From Effrenium voratum (lineage: Eukaryota > Sar > Dinophyceae > Suessiales > Symbiodiniaceae), in contig CAUJNA010001251.1 of NCBI GenBank assembly GCA_963377175.1, forward strand, positions 32,069-96,068: DNA of 64,000 nt, in the 5' to 3' direction. The notes below the pieces were generated by a model that ran no database searches, was not told where the DNA came from, and saw only the letters and a list, made by a program, of their open reading frames with translations. Both the position numbers and the translations under genes were made by a program. Shown piece after piece: positions 1-11,392 of the stretch; position 1 is the stretch's first letter, and each line of letters opens with the position of its first letter.

Positions 1-117
1 GGTTTCGCGCAATCTTCACTGTGCGTCGCTTGCGACCTATTCTTACGGTTTCGTTTTTCAGCCATCCCAACTGCGTGGCCGTCGCCCCGTCGCCCACCCA
101 GCGGACCAACCGAGACC

Positions 118-156
118 AGCGCCTGCGAGAAGGCCAAGGAGTGGTGCCAGGCGCTG
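118..156 (+). CDS. PPR protein, exon fragment 1
   Basis: The frame reads SACEKAKEWCQAL, the first-helix signature (ACEK-x-x-x-W-x-x-AL) of the pentatricopeptide repeats common in dinoflagellate organelle RNA-binding proteins. PPR proteins bind organellar transcripts through tandem 35-residue helical hairpins. The motif continues logically into the exon at 1181. Upstream limit and donor are not resolved (a GTGTCT lies just after GCGCT); the gene probably starts left of the window. Confidence 0.7.
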
Positions 157-1180
157 TGTCTGGCGCCTCGCTCGGGTGGGCCCGGCTTTGGGGCCCGGCG
201 GTTTTTTGGGCAGGGCGTTACACACATAGTCAGAGGGTTTTTTTGAACAGGGTTTGGCAATTTTTCCAAAATTTCCAGATTTTTACGAGGGCCAGGGTCG
301 CTTGGGAATATCGGTTGGTGTAACGTTTCTCTGAGGTTGGAGGTTTGAACTTTTGTTTGGCTGCAGGGACTTGACAGTTTTGACAGTGTGCGAGAGAAAC
401 TCTTGTTTGTTTTTGGTTTCTTGGCTTTTCGGAGAAAAAGCGACCAGATTCGAAGAAAACTTCAAGCTGCTCTTGGGGCCGTTCCTTTTGGTGATCTTTT
501 GAAGGTTTTGAGGGAGGTCAAGGAAAGCTGCCCATAGTGTTTGTGCGGTTCTATTTTCATTTGCCCGGGAAATTGGAACATGCAGGCAGTGGTGGGGGAA
601 GTTATTCTCAGGGCTGTCAGTTTTTCCTTCGACGCTTTTCCTGGCTGTAAATGGGGCTCGGGGCATCCAGGCTTGCCTTGGTCATTCCCTTGGAATGTTA
701 GAACGGGCAGCTCCCAGCTGGAAATGGGCGAGCGTGACATGTGCCAAATGTGGGCACTGCGCGCGTATGTGCTTTTTGCATGAGGCCACGCACGAAGAAA
801 AGAGAGCCAAGGGAAAACGCAGCAAACGCAGCAAGAGAAGACGCGGAAGACAGGGACTGAGACGAAGCGGGAGAAACAGAGAAGAGAACACAAGTAGAAA
901 GACGAGAGAGAAACATTTAGGAGTGGAGGAAGGTAGACCAAGAAGATGCCAGCGAGAAATCAGATCGGATGCACAGGTTTTCTTGTAGCAGGGTTGCTCC
1001 AAACCTCAAACCTGTAAACAATCCACAAGGCTAGAAAGTAGGTTTAAGTTGCGCCCAGGGGCCAACCTTGTTTCGCCTGTCTCGGCCTGTGAACAAATGG
1101 GTTTGTCCTTTTCTTTTGCGAGGCTTGGCACCCAGATGAGGACACCGATCTGTTTGTTGGGTCCCCTGACCTCACTCGAG

Positions 1181-1264
1181 GTCATGCGCATGCACGCCTG
1201 CGGCTTCGAGCCGTACGTGTACAGCGTGAACGCTGCGCTGAGCTCTCTGGAGAAGGCCGAGCTG
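1181..1264 (+). CDS. PPR protein, exon 2
   Basis: An 84-nt phase-0 exon after an AG (ctcgag) and before a GT donor (GTTGGG). It reads MRMHACGFEPYVYSVNAALS then SLEKAEL: the second helix and the G-x-EP-x-x-x-Y linker of one PPR, then the start of the next repeat. The helix continues in phase at 1840 (KAEL then WARAL), which fixes this boundary well. Third positions are mostly G or C. Confidence 0.8.
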
Positions 1265-1839
1265 GTTGGGTTTGGTGTCCCTAACCAGCAATGGCACCCT
1301 TTGCTTCGGGGCTGGATGCCCTCTTAAACTGGAGCCCCCAAATCAAAACGTAGGGGTTGTTGATTTGGCACCATTAGGTCAGGTTTCGGCATCCTGGTCA
1401 GTTAGAGCCACATCTCACTCAAAATGACAGCATGTGCCATCCAAAGGAGATGTTCCAAGATGGAAAAATGCAACAGCCCGAGTGGCATTCGCCTCTTTTG
1501 CAATTTGAAGGGTAAATCCTACTGAAGGGGGGGGGGGGGCGAGAGTTAGCAACTGAAATCAAGTCTGGGTCATTGTTCAGTTTCTGCCACCTTCAGTTTA
1601 GAAAAGTCACAAGCGTTCACAGATCCTGGTGGGAGCTGCAGGGTTGACTGCGACACAAAGCCCTTTCGAGTCCTTGGAGCCAAATCCTTTCCCCCAACAA
1701 CATTCCTTCTGATTGACCTGGAAAAGGCCCCCAAAGGAAATCCCCTAAATACCATGTTGGCTTGGCTTGGGGCTGGCCCAGTGAATCTGAGTGCAACTCC
1801 GTCGAGCGCTTTCAGCGCAGCGCAGCGGAGGCGGCGGAG

Positions 1840-1923
1840 TGGGCGCGGGCGCTGCAGCTGCTGTCTGCGCTGAGAAGTTGGCGCCTGGGGGCCACAGCCA
1901 CCAGCTGCAGCGCGCTGGTCTCG
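1840..1923 (+). CDS. PPR protein, exon 3
   Basis: Another 84-nt phase-0 exon, reading WARALQLLSALRSWRLGATA then TSCSALVS. It completes the repeat begun in exon 2 and starts the next. Acceptor is ...GCGGAG. The intron to exon 4 (1924-2228) starts GC and ends AG, typical of dinoflagellates. The same genomic exon length as exon 2 suggests exon duplication along with the repeats. Confidence 0.82.
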
Positions 1924-2228
1924 GCCCCTCTTTCGCGAGCGAAGCAGATGTCATGGACGGCTTTCCACCTCAACGGGACTCCTTGGCATGACAAATGGCC
2001 CAAACACAAGCAGATGACTTGACCCACGGTAAGGATTGATCCTCACTACGTCTTGGGTGGTTACCCTTCAATTTATCTTCGAACACCACCTTAAAGGGTA
2101 CCAGCTCTAATTGTGTGTGCTTTTTCGGAGTCACCCTTTGCAGTCACGGAACACCCCAAAACATTTTGGGGTTTTCCTTTAGTTCCCCAACCTTTGACGC
2201 ATCCCCGATGCATTTTTTCATCTTTGAG

Positions 2229-2306
2229 GCCTGCGAGAAGGCGCGGCAGCTGGCGCCGGCGCTGGCGCTGCTGCGCGAGAGCCGGGAGAAGCCTAGGGAG
2301 CTGCCG
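2229..2306 (+). CDS. PPR protein, exon 4
   Basis: After TTTGAG the frame reads ACEKARQLAPALALLRESRE then KPRELP, a near-canonical PPR helix A plus helix B. Joined to exon 3 it gives ALVS-ACEK with no frame change. The donor is uncertain within CTGCCGAGCCC; the listed end is the position expected from PPR spacing. Confidence 0.78.
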
Positions 2307-2991
2307 AGCCCTGGGGCGGGGCTGGGGTGGGGGTGGGGTTCGGGTGGGTTGCACTGGTTGCGGGGTGTCCAGGGTGTGCGGAAGGGCCTTTTTAGGGCGT
2401 TGCTTCACATGAGATCATCGTTTGATCACTTTTTTGAACACGTCATTTTGACATTTCACATGTTTTGTTCAGTGAAAGTGTGCAAAACCGGCATTTGTCG
2501 GTGGTGGCAACAGTCGAGGCGTGAGGACAACCCTGGTTAGCAAGTGGTCCGTTACCCCACGGATTAATCAGTGGCCAACTCACTTCCGACACATCGAAGG
2601 CACACCACCAAACCTGCTTCTTGTCCGGGTTGGGGAAGGCGCAAAGCCATCCGCCAATTGCCGCCCTTGTCGGAGACTCCCCAGCGTCACTCTGTCACCC
2701 AAGTGGGTTGTGTGGCAACTTAAATATCAGGGTGATTTTTTAAAGCTGTGTTGGTCATCCAAGTGAGGGGAGGTTCAAACTCCTAGCAAAAGGGGTTGAA
2801 CTTGTTCCGAGACCCCCTGTTGTTGTGTTTGTTTGGTCCCGTTCCCCGAACAACCACCATAGCTTGCGCTCAGAGCCATTACTTCTTTTCGAGTTTGGTG
2901 CTGCAGAGGGTGGGGGGTGGTGGGAAGGAGGGAGAGGGGTGTTGCTGTCAGGGATTTTAGGGTCAGAAGATTCGAAGGTTTGCATCATCCC

Positions 2992-3087
2992 AGACACACA
3001 CACACAAACCTACATATTTTTATTTCTTTATATATGTATGTATGTATGTATATATATATATATATTCATATATATATATATATATTG
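2992..3087 (+). repeat. CA, TATG and TA microsatellite
   Basis: A compound simple repeat in the intron before PPR exon 5: ACACAC, then TATG units, then two TA runs. Confidence 0.95.
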
Positions 3088-3164
3088 CTGTGCAGCAGAA
3101 CTTAGGCTAGAGCAAGAGTTTTTGAGAGCTTTTACCAACTTGTTTTCCGTTTTACCTTTGGGAG

Positions 3165-3253
3165 GTCATCGCCTACAACGCGGTGCTGGTGATTTGCCGT
3201 GCCTTGGGCGAGTGGCAGCTGGCGCTGTGGTTGCTCGCTACCTTGGCGCCTTG
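3165..3253 (+). CDS. PPR protein, exon 5
   Basis: After GGGAG the frame reads VIAYNAVLVICRALGEWQLA then LWLLATLAP, i.e. the VxxYNAxL...W-x-x-AL pattern. It ends at a consensus donor G|GTGAGG (phase 2). This is the last clear PPR exon; later exons are either beyond recognition or belong to another gene. Confidence 0.8.
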
Positions 3254-5063
3254 GTGAGGGCGACCCCCCCCCCCTTTCTGGACCGGTTGGGTGTGCCTGG
3301 TTTTTGAACGAATAATACCTGCTTAGCTTGCTTTACAGGAAACCCAAACGAAACCAGGACTGCTTTTGGCGTGCTTGTATTTCGGCACATGCCCAGTTAT
3401 TGTGGATCCCCAAGTACTAGCAGCTAATTACAATGAATTTTTATGATGACGCGATTTTTTGTTCAAAAGTACCCCGCAACTCCGTTCTAATTACTTGGCC
3501 CCTTCCCTTGTGAAGCGTTCACCTGTGTGGCTCCATACTTGGGATCCCATCCCCGAGATTGATCTGGGATGCACCTCAGAGCTTGTTTTGATGGTCAAGG
3601 TTGTTGCGATTTGGGGTCAGGTCTTTGGGTTTCCCTTTCATATCGACCTTGGATTAGTGCCGCCTGGCGGCGGTCCCCTCTTAAATGGGACACCTTGCAA
3701 TCAACCAGCAGTTCTGAATCCTGGGTGCTCGATCTGACTTGGCTTCCAATCAGCTGAGGTAGAAACTGTTTGGCTCCAATTCCTTTCAGAGGCACCCCCT
3801 TTTTCTGGAGGCTCCTAAGCCGCGTTGCGAATCTCACCAAACGGAGGTTCCGCCCCCACGCACTTTTGACGCCCTCAAAAGGTGGCACGTATCGGCGGCG
3901 CCAGGGCCATCTTTTTGACAATCCCTCGCTCCACAAATCCAAGGGAAACTCGGACAGTCGATCTGTGTGACAACCCCAATAGGGTCGATTGCTCCGAAGC
4001 CACAATGCCAGTTAATAGGCTGTATGGACAAAATCTACGTCGCACCAGTTGGGATACATGAAGCTCTATAAATACTGGTTGACAAACCACCAATTCCAAC
4101 TGGGACGAAGTGGAGTTTGTCCATTGCCAGAAAATATAAGCTTATGGCAATGTGCGGTTGTCTCAAAATAGGAATCGGACCCCCCCCCAAATGGGTAGTG
4201 TTCCTTTAAACCAGCCCCGAAACGGGTACCCTCAAAAAAAGACACAGTCATATGTCGCAAAACAAGACAAAACAATGCCCTGAAAGAGGGTGCTTGCAAA
4301 ATAGACCCAAGGTGTCCATCGTGCATTCTTGCGCCCAACAAAAACATGCAGCATCCCTTCAATGGGTAGGTGGCTCGAGTCTGGGACTTGGACCTGAGGA
4401 GTCAGCGCCCAGCCCGGTGACGCTGGAGCCGGCAGCGGGGGTTCTGGAGCCTGGAGCCCAAGAGTGACCGGGTAAACCAATGTGTATAAGGGGTATGCAG
4501 GCGGTGCATAAGGGGTATACACATGTATTATTTGCAATCAATACAACTATGCATATATGTATATAAATATATATGTATATATGTATAGACACAGGTTTGT
4601 ATATACATGTATATACACATATGTATATATATATATATATACACACATACGTATATACATATACATATACGTGTACATATACATGTATACATATTTGTAT
4701 ATGTTGAATAATCATGGATAGTCTCTGCTGAATTGGGAAGGACATAGCAGGGGCACACCGAACATTACCCACACCTGCCAGCTATCAAACAAGCAGTGTC
4801 CGCAGCTCAGATCCAACCTATGCAGCTATGTACCCGTGATACCTCCCCATGATTTCGCTCCCCTGGAACCTCCCCCATTGAACCCCCCCCCCCCCACCCT
4901 GTGTGGTGTGGCCTGATGTTCAGCTGCGCCTGGTTTTGTGTTGGTGTTTGAAGTGTTTTGAGTTGGGGTCAAATTTCGAAGGTGTTAGCCAGTTCAATCA
5001 GGCATGCCATGAATTATTAAACTATCAGATGGGCCCCTGTCGATTTTTCGCTTTCTAGCCAAG
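3254..5063. other. Intron-like stretch, no clear gene
   Basis: No convincing exon. It holds a family E fragment near 4195-4250 (AACCAGCCCCGAAACGGGTA type), a weak open frame at 4380-4465 (acidic, Pro/Glu-rich), a TATA-type microsatellite at about 4530-4705 and a C tract near 4885. Confidence 0.6.
4530..4705 (+). repeat. TATG/TATA microsatellite
   Basis: About 175 bp of alternating TA, TG and CA steps (ATATATGTAT, ACATATAC), AT-rich against a roughly 50% GC background. Confidence 0.9.
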
Positions 5064-5128
5064 AATGCAGAGCTGGAAGCAGCCTCGCTCCAGTCATGGA
5101 AGCCGACAGCGGAAAATTGTGCAATTCG
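5064..5128 (+). CDS. Unnamed exon
   Basis: Between GCCAAG and a GTGATT donor the frame reads NAELEAASLQSWKPTAENCA then IR (65 nt, ends in phase 2). It is hydrophilic and probably helical. No family recognised; possibly the same transcript as the PPR gene. Confidence 0.45.
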
Positions 5129-5915
5129 GTGATTGGAAACAGCTTCACCTCTCTGAGGGTTTTCTGAAACGTAGTTTTCCGTACATGAAACCTCTACAAG
5201 GCCGGGGAGGGGGGGGGGGACATGGTGATTTTGCTTGCTCGGTGCTTAGGTCCCGGCAGAGGCCAAAGTTCCTGCCCAGGCGGATGGGGCATTTGTCGAA
5301 TGGGTCGAGCGATACGATTGCAAGTCATGTACGGCTTGGACAGACTCACCAAATTGCTATTACTCAACAAAGTTGGGGACAATGAATATTGATTCCTTTT
5401 GAAATCTAGGAGCATGATCTCTTCAGCTCCAACTCCGTTGGAGTTCGGGTTGGTTTTCCAGGGCTTTTTCGGGGTTCTTTTCGACCATGCTTGACAACAG
5501 GTACAAGTGCCCCAGCGACAGGGGCACCGACGGCGGCCTTTTCGATTCATGGCTCCTTTTCGCTGGTTCTTGGCCGTTGATTTCAGGACATCTGTGAGTT
5601 CCTTGACCTTTCTCGGACGGCTTGCTCCTTTTCTCTCGATGTGTTCAAACTCCCAAGCCTGCAGCAATCATCCCCAAGCTTTTTGAACTAGAAGGTCTGG
5701 AGAAAGATGTGCCAACTCCAAGATGTCAGCAAGCTTTTTGACTTCGAGTTGAAATGTGCCAGCTCCAACAAGATTCAACAGGTTGGGGATCAACAGGTTG
5801 GGGATGGTGATGTCTGCGGCCCGTTCCGCCAGGCTGCTGCAGAGGAGCGACCTCCTGGCGCAAGTTGCGCTCTCGCGGCGCGTGAGAGTGCGCGTTTCGC
5901 CCGCCGCCCGCCGCC

Positions 5916-5956
5916 CGCCGCCCGCCGCCCGCCGCGCCGGCGGGCGGCGGGCGGCG
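5916..5956 (+). other. Perfect all-GC hairpin
   Basis: CGCCGCCCGCCGCCCGCCG pairs perfectly with its reverse complement after a 3-nt loop, a 19-bp stem with no A/T pair. It lies in a GC-rich stretch (5820-5990) where several frames are open, one ending AALEDLRSKNE before a GT; coding status is unclear. Confidence 0.9.
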
Positions 5957-6109
5957 CTGGAGGATCTCCGGAGCAAAAATGAGGTTTGCGTTTGCTGGTG
6001 GTGGGGAGTGGTTGCGGAGCTAGGGCTATCCCAATTTGGCTTTGAATTTGGAGCTACCATTGGAACAAAACTCGACTAAATATGGGCAGGGTCGAAATTA
6101 AAAAATACA

Positions 6110-6200
6110 CCAGCATATGGACCGCAGGTTTTGGTCCGCAGAGTTCCATTTCCAGGGTGCCAAATTTTGGGGTTACCCTATTGTTGACCCACGCCCGTTT
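6110..6200 (+). mobile_element. Family C element, partial
   Basis: Holds the family C core ATGGACCGCAGGTTTTGGTC, then a TTCCATTTCCAGGG-like segment and a TTGACCCA end. Compare the fuller copies at 38693 and 54086. Confidence 0.65.
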
Positions 6201-6684
6201 GGGTCTCTTTTGATCTCATTTTCCACAAGGTTATGGTTGCCGGCATGGTTTTGGCTGGCCATTCATCTGGGCCTGGTTGCCCCTACTTCTTTGTCCTCAG
6301 AAAGTTGCCTTTAGCTCAGGTCGATTTTCCAGGCTTTCGGGGAGCATTCTCCAGGTTGCCAGCACTTCTTCATGGTTTTTAGCTGTGAGCCGCGGAAAGT
6401 CATCGGCTGAACGGAGATTTCTGCATGGGTGCGTAGTTTTTGAGGCTCACCCTGTGGGTGAAGCCCCATTTCAGAGGATTGGAGACAAGGCCACATGTTT
6501 GATTTCAAATGTTCCCTTTGCCGAAACCGAAAGAAAGTCAGGAGCTGAAGACTATGTAGCTGACCCCCCCCAGATTCACATAGAAAGTGATCCCTTTGCG
6601 TTAAACAAAAACAGGAGAGAGTGGCGTTTGAAGGGGTTCAAAAAGGCCAACCTTCGGCGCCGCGCCAGGGCTTGTTCCTTGGCG

Positions 6685-6731
6685 GAGTGTCCTCCTGGCA
6701 GCGGCTGGGGCGCATCTACAAGGCCGATGGG
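6685..6731 (+). CDS. Possible unnamed exon
   Basis: A GC-rich island after GGCGGAG reading SSWQRLGRIYKADG. Short, with no recognised motif; it precedes the family F element. Confidence 0.3.
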
Positions 6732-6757
6732 GTGTGCTTAAGCCTTAAGCATCGGCG

Positions 6758-6871
6758 GTATACCCTCCCACCAACTAACATGGAAGTGCAAACAGGCCCC
6801 TTCCAACAGGAAAGTAGTCGTTTTGCAGGGGTCTGTGCACTAACCCATGTTAGCCGGTGGGAGGGTATCGG
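6758..6871 (+). mobile_element. Family F element with flanking direct repeats
   Basis: Termini are inverted (ATACCCTCCCACC... on the left, ...GGTGGGAGGGTAT on the right), with inner CTAACATGG and CCATGTTAG also inverted. ATCGGCG occurs at both flanks (6751-6757 and 6872-6878), which looks like a 7-bp target duplication. Other copies lie near 45003, 54225-54800 and 63327. Confidence 0.7.
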
Positions 6872-7339
6872 ATCGGCGTGCAGGCACCTTTGGCATGGCC
6901 TCACTTGCAAGAACTCGGCAGCTAAGGGAACTTGAGCCAAGAACCGTTGGACCGCGCCAGTTGTAAACGCACGTTGGACATGCCAAAAAGCACCCCAGGC
7001 GCAGCTTACAACAACTTGAAGCTCTCAATGCACAAGCGGAACCATTGTACCTTTAGATAGGCGAGGAATAGAGATGGAACCGAATGTCTTTCAAGCTCAT
7101 CACTCCACACTTAAGAGAGGGACAATGCATGAGTGAGTTATCTCTTTCCCTTTCTATCACTCCTCTCTCCCATTCCTCTGTCTATCCATTTATTTGGATA
7201 AGAAGACGCACACAGAGAGAATGGACAGATACGGCAACGAGGGGCATGGATGGACTCCTCTTTACTGGCACGTCTCCCGTCTCATCTCCTCACCACCAAT
7301 CCCCAACTCAAGGTGGGATGGGAAATGATAGAAGGCCGT

Positions 7340-7440
7340 GGCTCAAAAAACTGGTACCAAAATCGAACCCTGGTAAGTGGAAACATGGACCAAAACCTGC
7401 GGTTTGCCCCTCTGTTTAATTTTGAGCCACACCCAGAAAG
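7340..7440 (-). mobile_element. Family C element
   Basis: Carries GTAAGTGGAAACATGGACCA, AAACCTGCGG and a TAATTTTGAGCCACACCC end, the reverse orientation of the 38693 copy. Confidence 0.7.
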
Positions 7441-7998
7441 CGACGGGATATGATGGAGGGTTCAGAGAGCTGGCCGTTTCCTTCTTCCCTCATGCTCAGG
7501 GTTGTGGGATCAAGGGGTTTTTCCCCACTTCTGTGATACAAGGGAATCCCCCTTTCTACGAACAGTAGTCTTTGGAAAGCCCACTCCGTTGTATCACAGA
7601 ACTGGTCATTCCCCACAGCCCTGCTCATGCTCGTTAAATCTTTTTCCGCTCTTCCATCTGGTTTACTCGATGCCTTTGGGAGCAAGTCCATGAGACAAGA
7701 AATTGAGAGGGGAAGAGGGCCCAACAATAAAGTTCACTCATATCTCTGGATGTGCAAAATCCATTTTGCACCACTTGGAATCTGTGGTGGAAACCATGCC
7801 CTTGGTCGGTATTTACAGGGGAATCATCCTTCCAGGGTTTCTGAATGGTGGATCGAAGTGGATTTCGTCCATACATCATCCCATCAGCTCCTTCCTTTTA
7901 GAATCTCATTTACATGCCGGCGATGGCCGTCTCTTAATGATGGATGGCTTCCGTCGAATTACTCCGGGTCGGGAAGCGCTTCACCTCTGTCCAGGCGA

Positions 7999-8035
7999 AG
8001 GATATATATATATATGTATATATATATATATTATA
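7999..8035 (+). repeat. TA microsatellite
   Basis: Almost uninterrupted alternating T/A with one TG step. Confidence 0.95.
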
Positions 8036-8047
8036 ATACAACTCACA

Positions 8048-8145
8048 TTTTTGGTGGTTCCCAGCCATCCTCTGAGCTTTGTGGGTTGTTAGTGTTTCAC
8101 GCACTAAAAGGTCTCACCTTTTAGCAGGTGATCTAAAAACCGCCA
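8048..8145 (+). mobile_element. Family A element, diverged
   Basis: Starts TTTGGTGGTTCCCAGCCATC and keeps the TTAGTGTTT, CTAAAAGG and CTTTTAGC...GATCT blocks of family A. The right end is degraded. Confidence 0.65.
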
Positions 8146-8487
8146 GCCTAGACCTGCCTTCGCTTGTTTGTCTGGCGCTCTGCCTTCGCCAAGCGCGCAG
8201 ACCGCGGTGCCCTTGTGATTTTCGAGGGTGTGCTGGTTGTTGTTGGGAACCCCCTTTCCCACCAGGCCAACAGGACAACATGCCTAGGTCCAAGTCCTAC
8301 TGATGGACGAAATCCTGCACCTACGAAACCCAACAGAATGATGATTCCCTTGTAAACACCCACCAACAATGGTTTCCCATGGTTTCCCAGTGGTGCGAAT
8401 CTCTGGAGTGTCTTCAGGCCGCAAGGCAATGGCAACAGCCAGCTCGTCCATCGACAGTATGTTTGCAAACCACCCAGTTCTGTGCAG

Positions 8488-8534
8488 GTCGAGAAGAAGG
8501 CCCGGGACGAAGAGATCGACCAGGCGCTGCGGGG
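8488..8534 (+). CDS. Unnamed exon, charged helix
   Basis: After GTGCAG the frame reads VEKKARDEEIDQALRG and ends before a GTCAAG donor (47 nt, phase 2). Strongly charged and helical. An upstream island (8391-8450, ECLQAARQWQQ) faintly recalls a PPR helix but has no clean boundaries. Confidence 0.45.
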
Positions 8535-9442
8535 GTCAAGCAAAGCGCCGCTGCCGGGTCAATGCGAGGATACATTTTGGGATGTCTCTGTTTGAGTTTT
8601 TCGTGGTTTTTAAAGGAACACCAAGAGGACAATCACCATGTTGAGGGGATCCCCTCGAAAAGCCACACTCATTTAGAGGATCCCCTCAAACCAGGTGGTT
8701 TTGGGATGTATCCTTTAAGCCCTGGTGTTCCAGGTTCCGTATCCGAATCCTCGGGGTTTTCTTGGGCAGGCAGGCAGATGAGGATTAGATTGGAGGTGTT
8801 CCAGGGTCTTCAAATGAAAACATATATATGTATATATGTGTTTGGATTGGTTTGAATTTGGATTAGCCCCGGCAAAGGCATGGGAAATCACCCCGGAACA
8901 CCTCTAATCCAAACCACTGGAGGGAAGCTGACTGAAGAACCCCGAGGCCGTTTCAAGCCCAAGAGCCCACCGTACAAATGGCAAGGGCTTCCTTTGGGTT
9001 GAGGCGTTCCCCGATGTGGACGATATGTATCTCAGAGGTTCGCGTTTGCGAATGTCCGACCTCGTGGTGTGTTGATATGTTGTTTCAAGAACCAAGTTGC
9101 ATGCCATGAAAATGGTATGCTTAGAGCACAATGCACACATGTACATGTACTAAGGAAGACCCGTCAGACTATTCACACGACAGGGACCACATGGGGGTCT
9201 GCCTGCTGCATGGGGGAGACAAGTTTGTAGAAGACTTTCCGTGACACCCGCACACCGGGAATTGCGCCATCTACTTCCACCTTGGTGTGTAAGCGGTTCA
9301 TGAGTGAGAGCTGGCTTTGACAGGTGGTCCAAAAACATGGTGGCCAGTGCAGCTCCTTTCTGCTGTACCCAAGTGGTTGATTCCCATCTCCACTGGGCTT
9401 CACTTCACTCGAACGAGGGGATGGACCGATGGACGCGGCGAG

Positions 9443-9577
9443 GTCATCGACGCACTCCAGTCGCAGCCGGATGGCACCCCGGACATTGTCGAGCGCATCG
9501 ACGACCAGGGCAGGCCCCGGCAGCCGCTTTCGCCGGCCGCTTCCGCGGGGTCGAGTGGATTTTGGGCCCAGCTGAAA
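9443..9577 (+). CDS. Unnamed exon
   Basis: A 135-nt phase-0/0 island after GCGAG reading VIDALQSQPDGTPDIVERID, DDQGRPRQPLSPAASAGSSG, FWAQLK (the blocks overlap by one residue). It ends before GTGGGA. GC3 is high. It joins in phase to 9835 across a 257-nt GT-AG intron (acceptor GTTTCAG). Family not recognised. Confidence 0.6.
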
Positions 9578-9834
9578 GTGGGAGGCGCATGTTGAGGGCA
9601 CAAGAAACGTGGAGGGTTGCGATCTGAAGTCCTTCAGGGTGAAGGGGCCGAGATACTTCAAGAAGGGTTGGGTATTCAAAGATTGAACATAGTCATGATC
9701 GGAGGAGGAATCTGTTGAAGTTCGCCTTCTACTTGCAAGATACCCGCTGCGTATCCATGAAGGTGGACAGAAGAGCACAACTGTTTTGCCGAGCCCTCCC
9801 CCACACATTTTTGTTTTCCCTCCCCGGGTTTCAG

Positions 9835-9895
9835 CCCGCCAGGATCCTGCCGCCCGCGGAGCTCAAGAAGCAGAGGCTCCTGGCGACCAAGGAGA
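9835..9895 (+). CDS. Unnamed exon, basic helix
   Basis: After TTTCAG the frame reads PARILPPAELKKQRLLATKE. Phase 0 matches the exon ending at 9577. It runs into a G-rich tract, so the donor is uncertain (possibly GA). Confidence 0.55.
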
Positions 9896-10889
9896 GGGGG
9901 GGGGAGGGGAGGGATTCCTTGACTTTAACCAGTCTTTTTTTGACCTTATCCAGTTGCTCATTCCTGGTAGGGGGTTATACAACTGGTTGGGTTGGATCTA
10001 AAGCGACTTTAAGCTTTTTGGTTGAAATAAAGGTGTTTTTCCTACTAAACCCCAAAAAGTTGAACTTGTTGAAGGGGGGTCAACAGCAACCAAGATTCAT
10101 AGAAACCGGCTACAGGAAGTTCTACGGGAAATTTGCCAAAGACCCACCAAAAACCAAAAATGGTTCCGAACAAAAGTTTTCCTGGGTCGCTGCTTCCTCG
10201 GATTCTCATGATTTGGACGGCTTCTGGGGCTTATCAAAGTCAGACACTGAAAATTCGGTTTTGCCAGCGCAGCTAGGCACCGCGTTTTACAGGTGAGTTC
10301 AATCCACTTGATTGTGGTGGTGGGGTGGGGGCGGTGGGGGGGGTGGTTTTAGTGAGGCTGATTCACTTTATTTCCATCACATCATCATCACTCGCCATGC
10401 CTTTCTTCTCCAAATGATATAGAGATAAAGAGACTCTGGAATCCTTCCTTTGGCCACCTCTCTATCCATCACTTCCTTTCCCGCGGTTTACCCTTCCTTC
10501 ACTCTTTTTCTCACATTACTAACCATTCTGGAGAATACAAAGAATCCTTTCAAGACAGCACTCCGAGCTGTACAAGCATTATCCCATCAGCATCAACAAA
10601 CGAAAGAGAGTGGGTCCATTCGGTACCCTTTTCAGGTGGGTTTCAAGGGAAACCAGAACCCTAAACTTGGGGTCCATGTTTTTTCCATTTGACACAAAAT
10701 CCAAGGCGCGGTTCATCCACCAGTATTCATGGGGTTTGCACCCAAACACATGCCTGGCGAGATTTTGGCACGCCGGAATTTCTCACAAACCCAAACATGT
10801 AGTCCAGGATTCATCAGCGGGTGGATGAATAAAAGACACTCCCGAGTATTGTGAATCCGGGATCCACATCACATCCATCGTTTTTCCAG

Positions 10890-11074
10890 GGATGGTTCCG
10901 CCGCAACAAGTATTAACCAGCTGAAGCAAAGGATTGCATCCAAAGAGCAAACGGGGCCAAGCTCTTTCCCCCGATCGCTCAATCGATCTCCAGTCAGTGA
11001 AGCTCTGGGCAAACCATCGCCCGAGATCGAGCAATTTTGGTCGGGCCACTGGCTTTCTCCTACTGCGATTTGGG
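10890..11074 (+). CDS. Unnamed exon
   Basis: After TTCCAG a long open frame reads DGSAATSINQLKQRIASKEQ, TGPSSFPRSLNRSPVSEALG, KPSPEIEQFWSGHWLSPTAI, WG. Candidate donors are GT at 11075 or an earlier GC. Ser/Pro-rich, likely disordered. Confidence 0.45.
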
Positions 11075-11292
11075 GTTGTGAAAAGTGGGCGAGGGGGGGG
11101 GGGAGGGGGCTGTTTGCGGTTTTTGGTTTTGGTTTCCCAACCAACCCCGAAAAGGGTACCAAATGCAGAAACACACAGACCCGTTTCGCGGCAAAACTCA
11201 ACAGTCTGGCATTTAGTGAGGGAAAGAGCAGGAATGGCCATTTGGCTACGAGCAAAGGAGCCAGTTTTGTAGGCAGCCGTTTTTCTTTGCAG

Positions 11293-11392
11293 GGGGATGG
11301 GTGCAGAGAAAAACAACAGGAGAAGCAGATGCTGTTGGAGGAGAAGAAGAAGGAGAAGGCGAGATCGATGCGGCAGCCGGAGTGCCCTGAAA
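11293..11392 (+). CDS. Unnamed exon, Lys/Glu/Gln coiled segment
   Basis: A pyrimidine-rich acceptor (TTTTTCTTTGCAG) precedes GDGCREKQQEKQMLLEEKKK then EKARSMRQPECPE. It ends at A|GCTACC, a GC donor (phase 1). The composition suggests a coiled coil. Confidence 0.5.

Noticed and set aside
6931..6940. CTTGAGCCAA, reverse complement of the last 10 nt of the dinoflagellate spliced leader
   Set aside because: Only 10 nt match and the upstream part of the leader is absent. A chance 10-mer is plausible in 64 kb on two strands.
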